DNA from: Nitrococcus mobilis Nb-231
GTDB lineage: Bacteria > Pseudomonadota > Gammaproteobacteria > Nitrococcales > Nitrococcaceae
DNA: 64,000 nt
Direction: 5' to 3'
Assembly (NCBI RefSeq): GCF_000153205.1
Contig: NZ_CH672427.1
Coordinates: 1,838,541-1,902,540, forward strand
Part shown: positions 53,139 through 62,439 of the stretch, piece by piece
Layout of the letters: each line of letters starts with the position of its first letter
Numbering within the stretch: position 1 is the first letter of the stretch
Notes under the pieces: model-generated
What the model was told of the DNA's origin: nothing
Database searches by the model: none
The model's input: the letters and a program-made list of their open reading frames with translations, nothing else
Program-made: the position numbers and the translations under genes

Positions 53139-54176
53139 TCATGTCACGCTGGCTCGCCTTTTGCCAAGACGGCGCGCCAGCTCCTGCATATCGACGTTCT
53201 TATCGCCTTCATCTATAATCTCCAGCCCCAGCAAGGTTTCCAGCACATCCTCCAGCGTCAAAATCCCCTTCATGCTCCCATATTCGTCCACGACCAGCAT
53301 GATGTGAACTCGCCGCGGGATAAATTCATCGAAGGTGCGCAAGAGCGAGGTGGAATCCAGGACGGCCGGTATCTCGCGCAAGTAGTCTCCCAATATCTTA
53401 TCGATATTGCCGCGAGCCTGCGCCAACAACAGGTCGCTGCGCAATATAAATCCGATGACCTGATCACGGTCGCCGTCGTAGACGGGAATGCGGGAGAACC
53501 GGATACCGTCGTGCTTGTGAAAGAACTCCTCCACTCGAGTGATTTTCGGCAACGAAAACACGACCGTCTGTGGCGTCATGACATCCTTGGCGCGCAGCTC
53601 GCGCAGTAACAGGAGATTCTTGAGAATCTTCGATTCCTTTTCCTCGAGTTCGCCCTCCTGCGCGCTGATCTCGGCCATAGCCGAGAACTCCCCGCGACTG
53701 AATCCGACTAGGACAGAACCTCCGGTCAAACCACCGGCGAGTTTCTCCGACATCTTTACAAACGGATAGAATAGCCAGATGAGGAATCTCAGCCCATAGG
53801 CCGTAGCAGGGGCCAGCTGCCGCCAGTAGTGCGCCCCCAGGGTCTTGGGGATGATTTCGGAGAATACCAGGATTAAAAAGGTCAGCACCGCCGAGAACAG
53901 GCCCACGAAGGCACTACCGAAGACGACCGCCGCCTGCGCACCGGCACCCGCCGCCCCCATGGTATGGGCAATGGTATTAAGGGTCAGAATTGCAGCGAGC
54001 GGTCTATTAATATCTTCCTTGAGATCCCGCAGTAACGCGCCCGATGGCTTCTCTTCCTGCTCCAGAAGATGAATATGAGCGCTCGACACGCTCAACATGA
54101 CCGCTTCGGCAATGGAGCAAAGAAAAGACATCATCAAGGCAACCGAGACGTAGACAATCAAAAGCACAATGTCCAT
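53139..54176 (-). CDS. CNNM/HlyC-CorC-family membrane protein with CBS domains
   Basis: 345 aa. The DUF21 (CNNM) transmembrane domain has three to four spans: LLIVYVSVALMMSFLCSIAEA, then LAAILTLNTIAHTMGAAGAGA and LTFLILVFSEIIPKTLGAHYW. A CBS pair follows (about 200-320: KDVMTPQTVVFSLPK and GSMKGILTLEDVLETLLG). The shortened C-terminus lacks the CorC_HlyC domain. Members affect magnesium or sodium efflux. It lies just upstream of msrB. Confidence 0.82.
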   Translation of the reverse strand: MDIVLLIVYVSVALMMSFLCSIAEAVMLSVSSAHIHLLEQEEKPSGALLRDLKEDINRPLAAILTLNTIAHTMGAAGAGAQAAVVFGSAFVGLFSAVLTFLILVFSEIIPKTLGAHYWRQLAPATAYGLRFLIWLFYPFVKMSEKLAGGLTGGSVLVGFSRGEFSAMAEISAQEGELEEKESKILKNLLLLRELRAKDVMTPQTVVFSLPKITRVEEFFHKHDGIRFSRIPVYDGDRDQVIGFILRSDLLLAQARGNIDKILGDYLREIPAVLDSTSLLRTFDEFIPRRVHIMLVVDEYGSMKGILTLEDVLETLLGLEIIDEGDKNVDMQELARRLGKRRASVT

Positions 54177-54213
54177 CGGTTACCGTCGACGGCCGTGAAC
54201 GGCGTCTTAAACT

Positions 54214-55332
54214 TCATTGTCGCGGCGTAAGACGCCACACCTTGCCGTCGTCCTCATCGGTCAGCACATAGACCGAACCGTCCGGCGCCTGTTCGACGTC
54301 ACGGATGCGCGCACCGAGCAGGATGCGCTCTTCGCCGGTCACGCTCTGGCCATCGATCATCACGCGTACGATCCCGCGCGCCGATAATCCGCCGATCAGC
54401 GCGCTGCCGCGCCATTCAGGGAAGACATCGCCGGTATAGAAGACCATACCCGAGGGAGAGATCACCGGCGTCCAGTACTTGATCGCGTCGGCGAAGCGCG
54501 GCTGAGTCGGCGGGTCCGGTATGTCGACCCCATTGTAATGTCTTCCCCAACTCACCACCGGCCAACCGTAATTGCGGCCCGGCTGCGGCAGGTTGAGCTC
54601 ATCGCCGCCGCGCGGCCCCATTTCGCCAATCCACAGCGCGCCCGTGTGCGGGTTGAGTGCGGCGCTCTCGATGTTGCGATGACCATAGGACCAAATCTCG
54701 CCCTTCGCATCTGCCCGATCGATGAACGGGTTGCCCGGCGGAACCGAGCCGTCGCGATTGATGCGCACAACCGTACCGAGATGGTTGGAGAGGTCCTGCG
54801 CCGGATCGAACCGGTAGCGCTCGCCTAGGGTAAGGAAAAGTTTGCCTTTGGGCGAGAAAACGATTCGCCCACCGAAATGGTTGGCGCCGGAGACCTTCGG
54901 CTCCTGACGAAAGATGACCTTGAAGCCCTCGATCCGGTCGTTTCCCAAACGACCGCGCCCCACCGCCGTGGAGGCACCCCCTTCGCCGGGCTCGGCAAAA
55001 GAGAGATAAACGAGGCGATTCGAGTTGAACTCTGGATCGAGCGCCACATCCAAAAGCCCGCCCTGGCCCTTGGCGAAGACCTCGGGCGTGCCCTCGACTG
55101 GCCCCGAAAGCGCACCGTCGGCTGCAAGAATCCGCAGATCCCCCGCGCGCTCCGTCACAAGCAGACGCCCGTCGGGCAGAAACGCCATACCCCATGGGTG
55201 ATCGAGCCCATCCGCCATCTCCTCGATCACAATCACCCCCGCCTGCGTCTGCACCAATTGGTCTGATTGCGCCACCAGCGGGGCACCCGCCAGCACCATC
55301 GCGCCAGCGGCGAGAATAGCCTTGCGTCTCAT
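54214..55332 (-). CDS. PQQ-dependent aldose sugar dehydrogenase-like protein
   Basis: 372 aa, soluble glucose-dehydrogenase-type beta-propeller (Yli/ASD family). A signal peptide ends near LVAQS (about 22). Repeating blades start with LDHPWGMAFLPDGRLLVTERAG, and the family's catalytic-His and PQQ-contact region reads HFGGRIVFSPKGKLFLTLGER and WGRHYNG. It oxidises sugars in the periplasm when loaded with PQQ. No pqq synthesis genes are present in the window. Confidence 0.85.
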   Translation of the reverse strand: MRRKAILAAGAMVLAGAPLVAQSDQLVQTQAGVIVIEEMADGLDHPWGMAFLPDGRLLVTERAGDLRILAADGALSGPVEGTPEVFAKGQGGLLDVALDPEFNSNRLVYLSFAEPGEGGASTAVGRGRLGNDRIEGFKVIFRQEPKVSGANHFGGRIVFSPKGKLFLTLGERYRFDPAQDLSNHLGTVVRINRDGSVPPGNPFIDRADAKGEIWSYGHRNIESAALNPHTGALWIGEMGPRGGDELNLPQPGRNYGWPVVSWGRHYNGVDIPDPPTQPRFADAIKYWTPVISPSGMVFYTGDVFPEWRGSALIGGLSARGIVRVMIDGQSVTGEERILLGARIRDVEQAPDGSVYVLTDEDDGKVWRLTPRQ

Positions 55333-55437
55333 ATGGCATCCGCTCCCACTGCTTCCAATTCAAACCCTAGTCCACCCGGCCGAGCGGCGCAACGCAAGTC
55401 GCGTGGGGAGACAAATGCCGTCTCGATAGGTTTTCAC

Positions 55438-56281
55438 TAAAAGCCTGTTCATAATCTCTCTTCTCTCTGATAATGAGGGGATGAGGAAGCAATATTCAAG
55501 CGATATCACGCGCGAGCAGTTTGAACAGATCAGGCCACTACTGGAGCGTGCGCGCAAGCGCACCAAACCGAGGACGGTGGATCTCTATGAGGTGTTCTGC
55601 GCGATCCTGTATCTACTCAAAAGCGGTTATCAGTGGCGAATGTTGCCAGGCGAGTTTCCGAAGTGGCGCACGGTTCATTCCTACTTTGCCAAGTGGAGCG
55701 AACCGCGAGGAGAGGATGGCAGCCTGCTGGAGCAGGCGTTAAAAAAATCAGGTTGGCGCGGTCTGTACCAAACAGGGGCGTAGCGCCACAACGAGCTTCT
55801 TGATCGTTAATGCATAGAGTGTGAAGAACACGGACAGCGCCGAACACAAGGGATATGACGCGGGCAAGAAGGTCTCGGGAATCAAGCGCCCTATTGCGGA
55901 GGATACCCAAGGGTTGCCGCATGCCATTGCGATCACCATGGCCGATGTGACCGACCGCAAAGGGGCCTTGGCGGCCATGGATCGCTGCGCATCGAATCTA
56001 CAGTCGGTTCAGAGCGTATTGGTGGATGGGGGTTACACGGGGCGCCCTTTTGCGCAAGCCGTACAGAAGAAGCTCCAGGCGACGGTACAGGTGGTCAAAC
56101 GCAACGAAGCGCACACCTTTGCCGTGCTGCCCCAGCGTTGGGTCGTGGAACGCTCCTTCGGCTGGCTGGAAAAATGCCGCCGCTTATGGAAGAACTGCGA
56201 GCGTACGCTCAATACCAGTCTGCAGTTCGTCCATCTGGCGTTCCTCGTTCTGCTCATTAGAAGATTGTGAACAGGCTCTTA
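55438..56281 (+). mobile_element. IS5-family insertion sequence (inactive)
   Basis: 844 bp bounded by 20-bp inverted repeats, TAAAAGCCTGTTCATAATCT (55438-55457) and the reverse complement of TAAGAGCCTGTTCACAATCT (56262-56281), 18 of 20 matching. It carries one transposase gene broken by a frameshift and a stop. The right end abuts a truncated SYLF gene. I could not settle the target duplication. Confidence 0.85.
55481..56270 (+). pseudogene. IS5-family transposase, frameshifted and stopped
   Basis: The first frame (55481-55783) has the IS5-type N-terminus SDITREQFEQIRPLLERA, then YLLKSGYQWRMLPGEFPKW. The second (from about 55745) continues as KQGRSATTSFLIVNA, a stop, SVKNTDSAEHKGYDAGKKVS, VLVDGGYTG (second catalytic Asp) and RWVVERSFGWLEKCRRL (catalytic Glu). 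Three lesions are seen: an extra A in the seven-A run at 55741-55747, a TAG at the place where relatives have Gln, and Asn in place of the first catalytic Asp (VNA versus the usual IDA). The enzyme cannot be active. Confidence 0.85.
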
Positions 56282-56808
56282 GGGCGAGTCGGTGCACAGC
56301 AGTCGTTCCAAGTCGATTAAGGCTCGGTATCGTGGTGGCCGGTAGTTATGGCGATGGCGTAGCGAGCTGTAGAATCGGCGAACATCAATGGTCAGCGCCA
56401 GTATTCTTCGCTTTATCGACTGTGAGCATAGGCCCTCAAGCGGGTATAGAATCGACGGCACTTATCCTTCTGTTCATGGATCAAAGTATCGATGTTCTTG
56501 CTAAAGGAAAGGTTGAGCTAGGCGCTGATATTGAAGTCACGACCTAAAAATTAACTGCGTATAAAGAAGTTTTCATTAAGCCGAAATCAGTCGTTGCCTA
56601 TCAACAAATCCCAGAAGGGCTATTTCTAGGTGCCGATATTGAAGGCGCCACAATTATTTTAAACGATGAGAAAAATAGACAGATTCATGGATACGATTTT
56701 TATATAAATGAAATTTTTCATGGTCGATATGACAGAAAGGATGTTCCTGAACAGATTAAATCTGTATACCCAATCGCTAAATTATCATTGACATCACAGA
56801 ATAAATAA
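56282..56808 (+). pseudogene. SYLF (YSC84-type) domain protein, 5'-truncated by the IS and internally stopped
   Basis: In a frame reading out of the IS edge: LGIVVAGSYGDGVASCR, then HQWSAPVFFALSTVSIGPQ and IESTALILLFMDQSIDVLAK, KVELGADIEV, then a TAA at 56545-56547. After it the frame goes on with VVAYQQIPEGLFLGADIEG and ends at 56808. This order matches the SYLF lipid-binding domain (GxGxGv..R..WSaP...siG.qiG...tdlvll..). The N-terminal part is missing and the 3' half is markedly AT-rich compared with the flanks, which suggests transfer. No N-terminal half is seen left of the IS. Confidence 0.7.
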
Positions 56809-57159
56809 AATATACCCCTGCGCATACTGACGGAATGCCTGAGTTATTCTTAAACATAGGAAAGCACCAGTCTTCTGAAATATAGAAGGCCCGACAGATT
56901 TCGAAGTTGCGGCAAAAGATTATGAGTTTTTTTCAAGCCAGCTGGACCGCACGAGAATTCCGGAGGCTCATTGATGTAGTTACGCTGCTTCAGTGGACTC
57001 TGCGAGTTGCTGCGCGGTATCGCCTACTACCGCTCTTGTCGGTAGAGACAAGGGGCCTCCCAGGTTCCTGAGTTATCCCGGTGTGCACATGCCTTGCTCT
57101 TTGACTTCGGCGGGATCGCATAGCCTCGCCTTGCCTTGCCTTGCCTTGCTTGCAAGCCC
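56809..57159. other. 351-bp gap with a CCTTG repeat
   Basis: No supported gene. A run of four CCTTG units (57129-57148) directly precedes a second transposase remnant. The left half is AT-rich, continuing the composition of the SYLF pseudogene. Confidence 0.4.
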
Positions 57160-57431
57160 CGGGCACGCAGGCGGTTCGCGGACAAAGGCTATGACTACAA
57201 CGCCGTGGTCGAATACATAGAGGCTCAACACGCCGAAACCATCCTTTCGCCTCGGTACAACCGCAATGCGCCTCACCACTACGATCGCCATCGCTACAAG
57301 GCTCGCAATCTCGTGGAGTGCTGCTTGAACCGTCTCAAGCAGTTCCGTCGGGTGGCGAACGATACGAACAACTCTCTGCCCATTTCGCCGCCATGGTCAC
57401 ATGCGTCTACATTGTGCTCTGGCTCGCGTAA
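57160..57431 (+). pseudogene. C-terminal remnant of a second IS5-type transposase
   Basis: RRRFADKGYDYNAVVEYIEA, then PRYNRNAPHHYDRHRYKARN and LVECCLNRLKQFRRVAN show the catalytic Asp and Glu surroundings of the IS5 IS427/IS1031-type transposase. A frameshift near 57355 moves the tail (SAHFAAMVTCVYIVLWLA) into another frame that ends at 57431. The N-terminal two-thirds and the terminal repeats are missing. It is not part of the element at 55438. Confidence 0.75.
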
Positions 57432-57805
57432 CTGTTGATAGGCTCCAGACTTTACACGGGGGCTTCTAAGGGGTGAAGATCACACAGGGAGCATCCTCCG
57501 GGTGCGCCGCTTTTGGGCCGCAAAACCGATCGGGGCGAAGGTGGCCTGCGTCATCGATTCCACTTGAGTCAGTAGCGATGCCGTAACCTATAGGCGTATA
57601 GGCGGGGTCAGGTATAATTTAGCGTTTTCTTAGCGGCTATACGCCGCCACAGGAAGCTCCCCACGTAAGCGCAAGGCGGTGCCAAGCGACGGGGTTTGCC
57701 GGCACCGCCCCCAATCGCACCGGTAACACGGGAAAAGCTAAGACTACTGCAAGGCTACAACCGCATTTGCGCCCTCGGATAGGGAAGCGAGACGAGCAAC
57801 GCCAC
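57432..57805. promoter_or_regulatory. Upstream region of the export operon
   Basis: 374 bases without a gene. A 9-bp inverted repeat (GGCGTATAG at 57593-57601, CTATACGCC at 57637-57645) surrounds a TATAAT at 57613-57618. It may be the promoter with an operator for the HlyD-like gene. No good -35 hexamer was found 17 bp upstream. A longer reading frame starting with TTG at 57767 is possible. Confidence 0.45.
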
Positions 57806-59239
57806 ATGGGGAAATTGCCGAGTACGACAGACCACAACGCGCCAGTGCTAGTGGATCAGGTCGCGCAAGTTATATGGAGCAGTGATGAAACCGATGAGCC
57901 CCTATTACGGGAGAGCTTGCGGTCCTGGGCTGCGGTGCAGGTTCCCAACCGACTGCGGACGGCCGGGCTCGTCGCCGCATCGTTGTTCGTGCTGCTTACG
58001 ATCGCGGTCGCCTTCATTCCCTGGACACAAACCATCACGGCGCACGGCCAGCTCTCAGCCTATTCCCCTTTCGATCGACCGCAGGACATTCACGCCAAAA
58101 TCACCGGCCGAATCAAGCAATGGCACGTCTTGGAGGGCGAAGAGGTCAGCCGCGGAGCCCTGATCGTCGAACTCGAAGATGTGGACCCCAAGTTCATGGC
58201 GCCCGAACTCTTAGAATTGCTGCGGCAATCCAAAGAGGCCCTCGCCCAAACCAGAGAGGCCGCAATAGATCGGGCGGAGCAATTGTCGCAACGCATCGAA
58301 GAGATGAAGAAACTCTCTCAAGCGGCAGTTCCCTCGGCAAAGGCCCGCGTCCTGGAAGCAGAGAACAAAATCCAAGCTGTCACCCAACAGATCGTCTCCG
58401 CCCGCATTGCCTACCAGACGGCTCAATTGAACGCCAAGCGCCATCTCCAGCTCGCCGAGAACGGCCTCGTGTCTCAGCGGGAACTCGAGGTTGCAGTTCA
58501 GACTCTGATCGCGACTCAGGCGAATCTCAAGGCGGCCCAAGCGGCCCGGGAACAGGCCAAACAGGCCAAACAGGCCCTCACCTTCGGGCGCGATCAAATC
58601 GGCGCCGACATGGCACAGCGTCTGCTGGACACAAAGGCCGCCCGCGCCGCCGCCCGGGCAGAAGCCGCGAGCGCGGCTGAAAAATTAGCTGGCATGAAAC
58701 TGAGGCTATCTAATGCGGCTCAACGCAGACGCGCCGCCCGTGTGACAGCCCCCATCGACGGGACGGTCGTGCGCATGACCCATGTGGGAGCGGGGGAACT
58801 GGTCACCCCCGGGGAGAGGCTGGTCCGGATCAGTCCGCTGAGCCATAGCCGAGCCGTGGAGTTCCGAGCGAAAGGGTTGGACGCCCCCCTGCTCCGGCCG
58901 GGGCGCAAGGTGCGCCTGCTCTTTAAGGGAATGCCCGCCATCCCGATTCCAGGCTGGCCTGAGATCATGTCCGGGACTTTCGGCGGCGAGATTAAAGTCG
59001 TGGATCAGTTGGACGACGGCCGGGGACAATTCCGCTTTTGGGTAGTTCCTGACCCAAATGACCGACCGTGGCCGGATCAGCACCACGCGCGCCAAGGGAT
59101 CCAGGTGATCGGATGGGTCATCCTGGATCGCGTCCCACTGTGGTACGAGCTGTGGCGGCGCTTCAATCTATTCCCCCCCGATTACCAACCCATGCTGCTC
59201 GAAACGGTCCTCCCCAAGGCCGGTCGAGGGGGAAAGTAG
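57806..59239 (+). CDS. HlyD-family periplasmic adaptor
   Basis: 477 aa from ATG 57806. A cytoplasmic N-terminus, one membrane span (about 53-72), a lipoyl/barrel-sandwich segment (IHAKITGRIKQWHVLEGEEV) and a long alpha-helical coiled-coil hairpin (about 120-300, rich in Gln, Ala and Glu) are followed by VTAPIDGTVVRMTHVGAGELV, a classical adaptor motif. It bridges an inner-membrane transporter and a TolC-type channel. It is the first gene of a three-gene operon followed by a TolC-like and an ABC-type gene. A second-half segment ends in NLFPPDYQPMLLET. The substrate is unknown. Confidence 0.85.
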   Translation: MGKLPSTTDHNAPVLVDQVAQVIWSSDETDEPLLRESLRSWAAVQVPNRLRTAGLVAASLFVLLTIAVAFIPWTQTITAHGQLSAYSPFDRPQDIHAKITGRIKQWHVLEGEEVSRGALIVELEDVDPKFMAPELLELLRQSKEALAQTREAAIDRAEQLSQRIEEMKKLSQAAVPSAKARVLEAENKIQAVTQQIVSARIAYQTAQLNAKRHLQLAENGLVSQRELEVAVQTLIATQANLKAAQAAREQAKQAKQALTFGRDQIGADMAQRLLDTKAARAAARAEAASAAEKLAGMKLRLSNAAQRRRAARVTAPIDGTVVRMTHVGAGELVTPGERLVRISPLSHSRAVEFRAKGLDAPLLRPGRKVRLLFKGMPAIPIPGWPEIMSGTFGGEIKVVDQLDDGRGQFRFWVVPDPNDRPWPDQHHARQGIQVIGWVILDRVPLWYELWRRFNLFPPDYQPMLLETVLPKAGRGGK

Positions 59240-59260
59240 CGCCCGGAAGGGAGACACCGC

Positions 59261-60727
59261 ATGATTAGACGCTCACAGGTTGCCTGTGTATTCATTATCT
59301 CCTTAGCGGCTGCGGGCCAGGCTCTCGGGGTTGATCTTATGATAGCGCCCTCGGATATACCCACCGCAGCGAAAACGCTCTCTCTGCGTGAGGTGTTTTC
59401 CCGAATCGATCACTCGCATCCGCTCCTTCAAGGCGCCGGTACCGAAAGGCTCATCGCCAAGGGCAAACTTCTGCGCGCGCTGGGCGCCTTTGAACCAACC
59501 TTGGTCAACGATATCGAAGTAGAGCGCTTCCTGTCAAAGAGCCGCGAAAGTACCCGCACCGCCGGCTTCAACGATACCTTTTTAGACGTGCGTCACCCCT
59601 CCGGCGTCCGGGCGATCGCCGGCATTCGACAATCGATCGGAGAGGCGACGATCCCGGATCTCGGTTTCAATGATGACCGGCAGCAGGTTCTGCTGGGCGC
59701 ATTCATTCCCCTGCTCAGAGGATTCTTGATGAGTCCGGAAAACGCGGAATTGAAGCGCTCCCAGTTGGCGAAACCACGCGCCGAGGTGCAAATCGCCCAG
59801 ACACGACAAGATCTCTTCTTCGGAGCGGCCACCCAATATTGGGATTGGGTGGCCGCCTGGAAGATAGTCCGGGTCCAGCAACGGATGCTGGCGGTGGCAA
59901 AGGATCGGCTGGAGGAGATCCGCCAGCGGGCCAAGGCCGGCGCCTCCGCGCCGCTGGACGTAACGGAGGCGGAACAGGAAGTGCAACGCCGCACAGAGAG
60001 CCTTATTGCCGCGCAACGCAAAGGCGAGCAGGAGAGCTTCAAACTCTCGCTATTCCTTTGGGAGGCAGATCAGCCCGCCGTACCGGCGGCGAAGCGTGTC
60101 CCTGGATTTCCCATGATCAGGCCATCCCCGTCTCAAACCACGGCGACCACCGACAAACAGAACGCCAAAACACACCGACCGGAGGTTCGGGCGGTCATGC
60201 TAGAAGCCAAACTCAACGATATTAATCTGAAGTTGGCAAAGAACAATTTGCTGCCGAAGCTCGACTTGGAAGCGGCGCCAGCCAGGAGCCCGGAAAAGTT
60301 CGTTCTGGGTCTAGGATATCGGTTCGGCGCGACATTGCAGGTCCCCTTTTTGCAACGCCGAGCACGCGGCGAACTCATGCAGGCCAACGCCAAGGCGGAA
60401 CGTTTCGTGCTGATGTTGAAGTATCGCGAGGAGCAGGTAGCCATAGATATGGACAATGCGCTCTCGGCCTTAGCGAGAGCAAAGGAGCGAATCCAAGCCG
60501 CCACTCGATCCCTCCGGCTCGCGAGAGCCCTGCTCAAGGGCGAGCAGAAACGATTCGATTTAGGCGCGACGAACATTTTGTTCGTCAACTTGCGCGAGCG
60601 TAACGCAGTCGAGACCGAAACCCGGTTGATCCAGACGCGGGCGGATTATGAGAAAGCATGGGCATTCTACCGCTGGGCATCCGGCACTTGGGCGGTCGGC
60701 GCGAGCAATGTCGCCCAGAGTCCTTAA
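59261..60727 (+). CDS. TolC-family outer-membrane channel protein
   Basis: 488 aa with a signal peptide (ending near ALG, residue 25). It has the repeated pair of coiled-coil and strand regions typical of OEP domains (LREVFSRIDHSHPLLQGAGT; APLDVTEAEQEVQRRTESL; VPFLQRRARGELMQANAKAE). It would form the trimeric exit duct with the HlyD-like adaptor encoded 21 bases upstream. GGGAG precedes the ATG. Confidence 0.85.
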   Translation: MIRRSQVACVFIISLAAAGQALGVDLMIAPSDIPTAAKTLSLREVFSRIDHSHPLLQGAGTERLIAKGKLLRALGAFEPTLVNDIEVERFLSKSRESTRTAGFNDTFLDVRHPSGVRAIAGIRQSIGEATIPDLGFNDDRQQVLLGAFIPLLRGFLMSPENAELKRSQLAKPRAEVQIAQTRQDLFFGAATQYWDWVAAWKIVRVQQRMLAVAKDRLEEIRQRAKAGASAPLDVTEAEQEVQRRTESLIAAQRKGEQESFKLSLFLWEADQPAVPAAKRVPGFPMIRPSPSQTTATTDKQNAKTHRPEVRAVMLEAKLNDINLKLAKNNLLPKLDLEAAPARSPEKFVLGLGYRFGATLQVPFLQRRARGELMQANAKAERFVLMLKYREEQVAIDMDNALSALARAKERIQAATRSLRLARALLKGEQKRFDLGATNILFVNLRERNAVETETRLIQTRADYEKAWAFYRWASGTWAVGASNVAQSP

Positions 60728-60762
60728 CTAATTCACCTTTCCGTCTGCCGAGATAAAGAACC

Positions 60763-62439
60763 ATGACTGCTCCGGATTTCGAGGGACAGCACGCAGAGCA
60801 ACAGCACGACCTGTTGCGCCCGACTCTCACCCGCTTGCGGGCAATCCTGCTCCAGGAACGGCGCATCCTCATCTTCCTGATACTGTATGCGCTGGCAATC
60901 GGTTTTTTCTGGCTCATCATTCCCCTCACCGTCCAGGAACTGGTCAACACATTCGCATTCGCCATCCAACCGATCATGGTGGTGACCCTAGCCGCCATCA
61001 TGGCGGCGGTGCTCCTGTTTGTCGGAGCGTTCCGGATCCTTCAATTCTATGCCGGCGAAATGCTCGAACGTCGGCTTTTCGTCAGAGTCGCCCTGGCGCT
61101 CGCATCATACCTTCTACGCTTCAGGCCGGACTCTTTCAGGCCGGAGCATGCCACCCGTTTCTTCGAAACGGTCCTCATGCAGCGCGCACTGTCCTCGCTG
61201 CTGGTCGATTTTATCAATGTCCTGGTCGGCGGCACCATTGGAATGGTGCTCCTAGTTTTCTACCATCCGGCTTTCCTCGTCTTCGATTTCTTCTTAATTG
61301 TAGCCGTGTTTGTCATTGCGTTCCTCGGCCGGGGTGGCCTCCGGGCAACTCTCGAGATGTCAGAAGCAAAATACGACGTATTTCACTGGTTTCAGGAGGT
61401 CACGAGCAATTTGCTCCATTTCAAGGCGACCCGCTGCGCGCCGCTCGTCCTTCGGAAGGCCGATATGCTGTCGGCATTCTACATTGACGCCAGGAAAGCT
61501 CGATTCAGAGTGTTGGTCCGGCAGTATGCGGGATCGTTGCTGCTGCAGGTGATGATTCACACCGGGCTGCTGACAATGGCCGGCTGGTTAGTCGCCATCG
61601 GCCAGTTGACGATAGGCCAACTCGTCGGAGCGGAAGTCATCATCGCAACCCTGATAGTCAGTCTCGAGTCCGTCGTCAAACGGACCTACGTTATATTCTA
61701 TTTTTTCACAGCCCTGGTTGAGCTTGACCGACTCTTCTCACTTCCCAAAGATCGACAGCCAGTGGTGCGAATCGCATCCCAGCCCGTATCGTCCAGGCGC
61801 GGTCTCAAAGTGACCTGCCGCCGTGTCTCCCTCTCCCTCGACGGGGCTGCTTTGCTGCAGAACGCACACTTCGAGATCGGCGCCGGCGAAAAATGGGGCA
61901 TCGTCTGCGAGAGCGAGACAGTATGTCATATGCTCTCCCGCGCCCTGGCGGGAATCGAGGTGCCGGCCGCTGGCGTCATTCGATATGATGAAGTCGATCT
62001 CCGCGATCTGGGTCCCGATACGGTGAACGCATCTCGAGGCCTCGTAGTCAACTGGCAGATTTCTCTGTTCGAAGGAACACTGGAAGACAACATCACCATG
62101 GGGCGAGAAGGCATCCTTGCGGAGGACATCTTGTGGGCCTTGCGACTCGTGAACTTGCTTGAAGACGTCGAACAATTGCCACATGGCCTTGGGACCCCGG
62201 TCGGATTGGGAGGCAAAAGCTTCACGCCTAGCCAGAAGCTGAGAATTCTCCTCGCCCGGGCCATCGTAACGCGTCCACCCCTCGTTATCCTGGGTGGCGC
62301 ACTCGAGGAGATCTCCAGCAGGGTCCGCGAGGCGATTCTGCGGCACCTGTGCTCGCCGGATCAGCCGTGGTCAGTCCTGATTGTCACCACCCACCCCGAG
62401 ATCAAGAAAATGTTGCAGTACTGCATCGAGGTGCGCTAG
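60763..62439 (+). CDS. ABC-exporter-like membrane protein with degenerate nucleotide-binding domain
   Basis: 558 aa, fused membrane domain (about 30-330, six spans predicted by eye) and C-terminal ABC-type domain (about 350-558). The domain keeps its framework, including the Q-loop region VVNWQISLFEGTLEDNI and the H-loop VTTHPEI. The catalytic motifs are lost: the Walker A position reads CESETVCHML (about 380, no GKS/T), the signature reads FTPSQK (about 487) and Walker B reads LVILGGALEEI (about 507, Asp and Glu replaced by Gly). The frame is intact over the full length, so this is not a simple pseudogene. It forms one operon with the adaptor and channel. An energy source other than ATP hydrolysis here, or a partner ATPase, would be needed. 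There is no peptidase domain. Confidence 0.8.
   Translation: MTAPDFEGQHAEQQHDLLRPTLTRLRAILLQERRILIFLILYALAIGFFWLIIPLTVQELVNTFAFAIQPIMVVTLAAIMAAVLLFVGAFRILQFYAGEMLERRLFVRVALALASYLLRFRPDSFRPEHATRFFETVLMQRALSSLLVDFINVLVGGTIGMVLLVFYHPAFLVFDFFLIVAVFVIAFLGRGGLRATLEMSEAKYDVFHWFQEVTSNLLHFKATRCAPLVLRKADMLSAFYIDARKARFRVLVRQYAGSLLLQVMIHTGLLTMAGWLVAIGQLTIGQLVGAEVIIATLIVSLESVVKRTYVIFYFFTALVELDRLFSLPKDRQPVVRIASQPVSSRRGLKVTCRRVSLSLDGAALLQNAHFEIGAGEKWGIVCESETVCHMLSRALAGIEVPAAGVIRYDEVDLRDLGPDTVNASRGLVVNWQISLFEGTLEDNITMGREGILAEDILWALRLVNLLEDVEQLPHGLGTPVGLGGKSFTPSQKLRILLARAIVTRPPLVILGGALEEISSRVREAILRHLCSPDQPWSVLIVTTHPEIKKMLQYCIEVR

Noticed and set aside
55741-55747. Programmed -1 frameshift on the seven-A run in the IS5 transposase
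   Set aside because: A -1 shift leads to a frame that ends quickly and does not join the second half; the second half requires loss of one A. A further TAG stop and a lost catalytic Asp show decay rather than regulation.
60763-62439. Frameshifted pseudogene for the ABC protein
   Set aside because: The frame is continuous for 558 codons and the adaptor and channel genes are intact, so loss of motifs is likely evolved rather than neutral.
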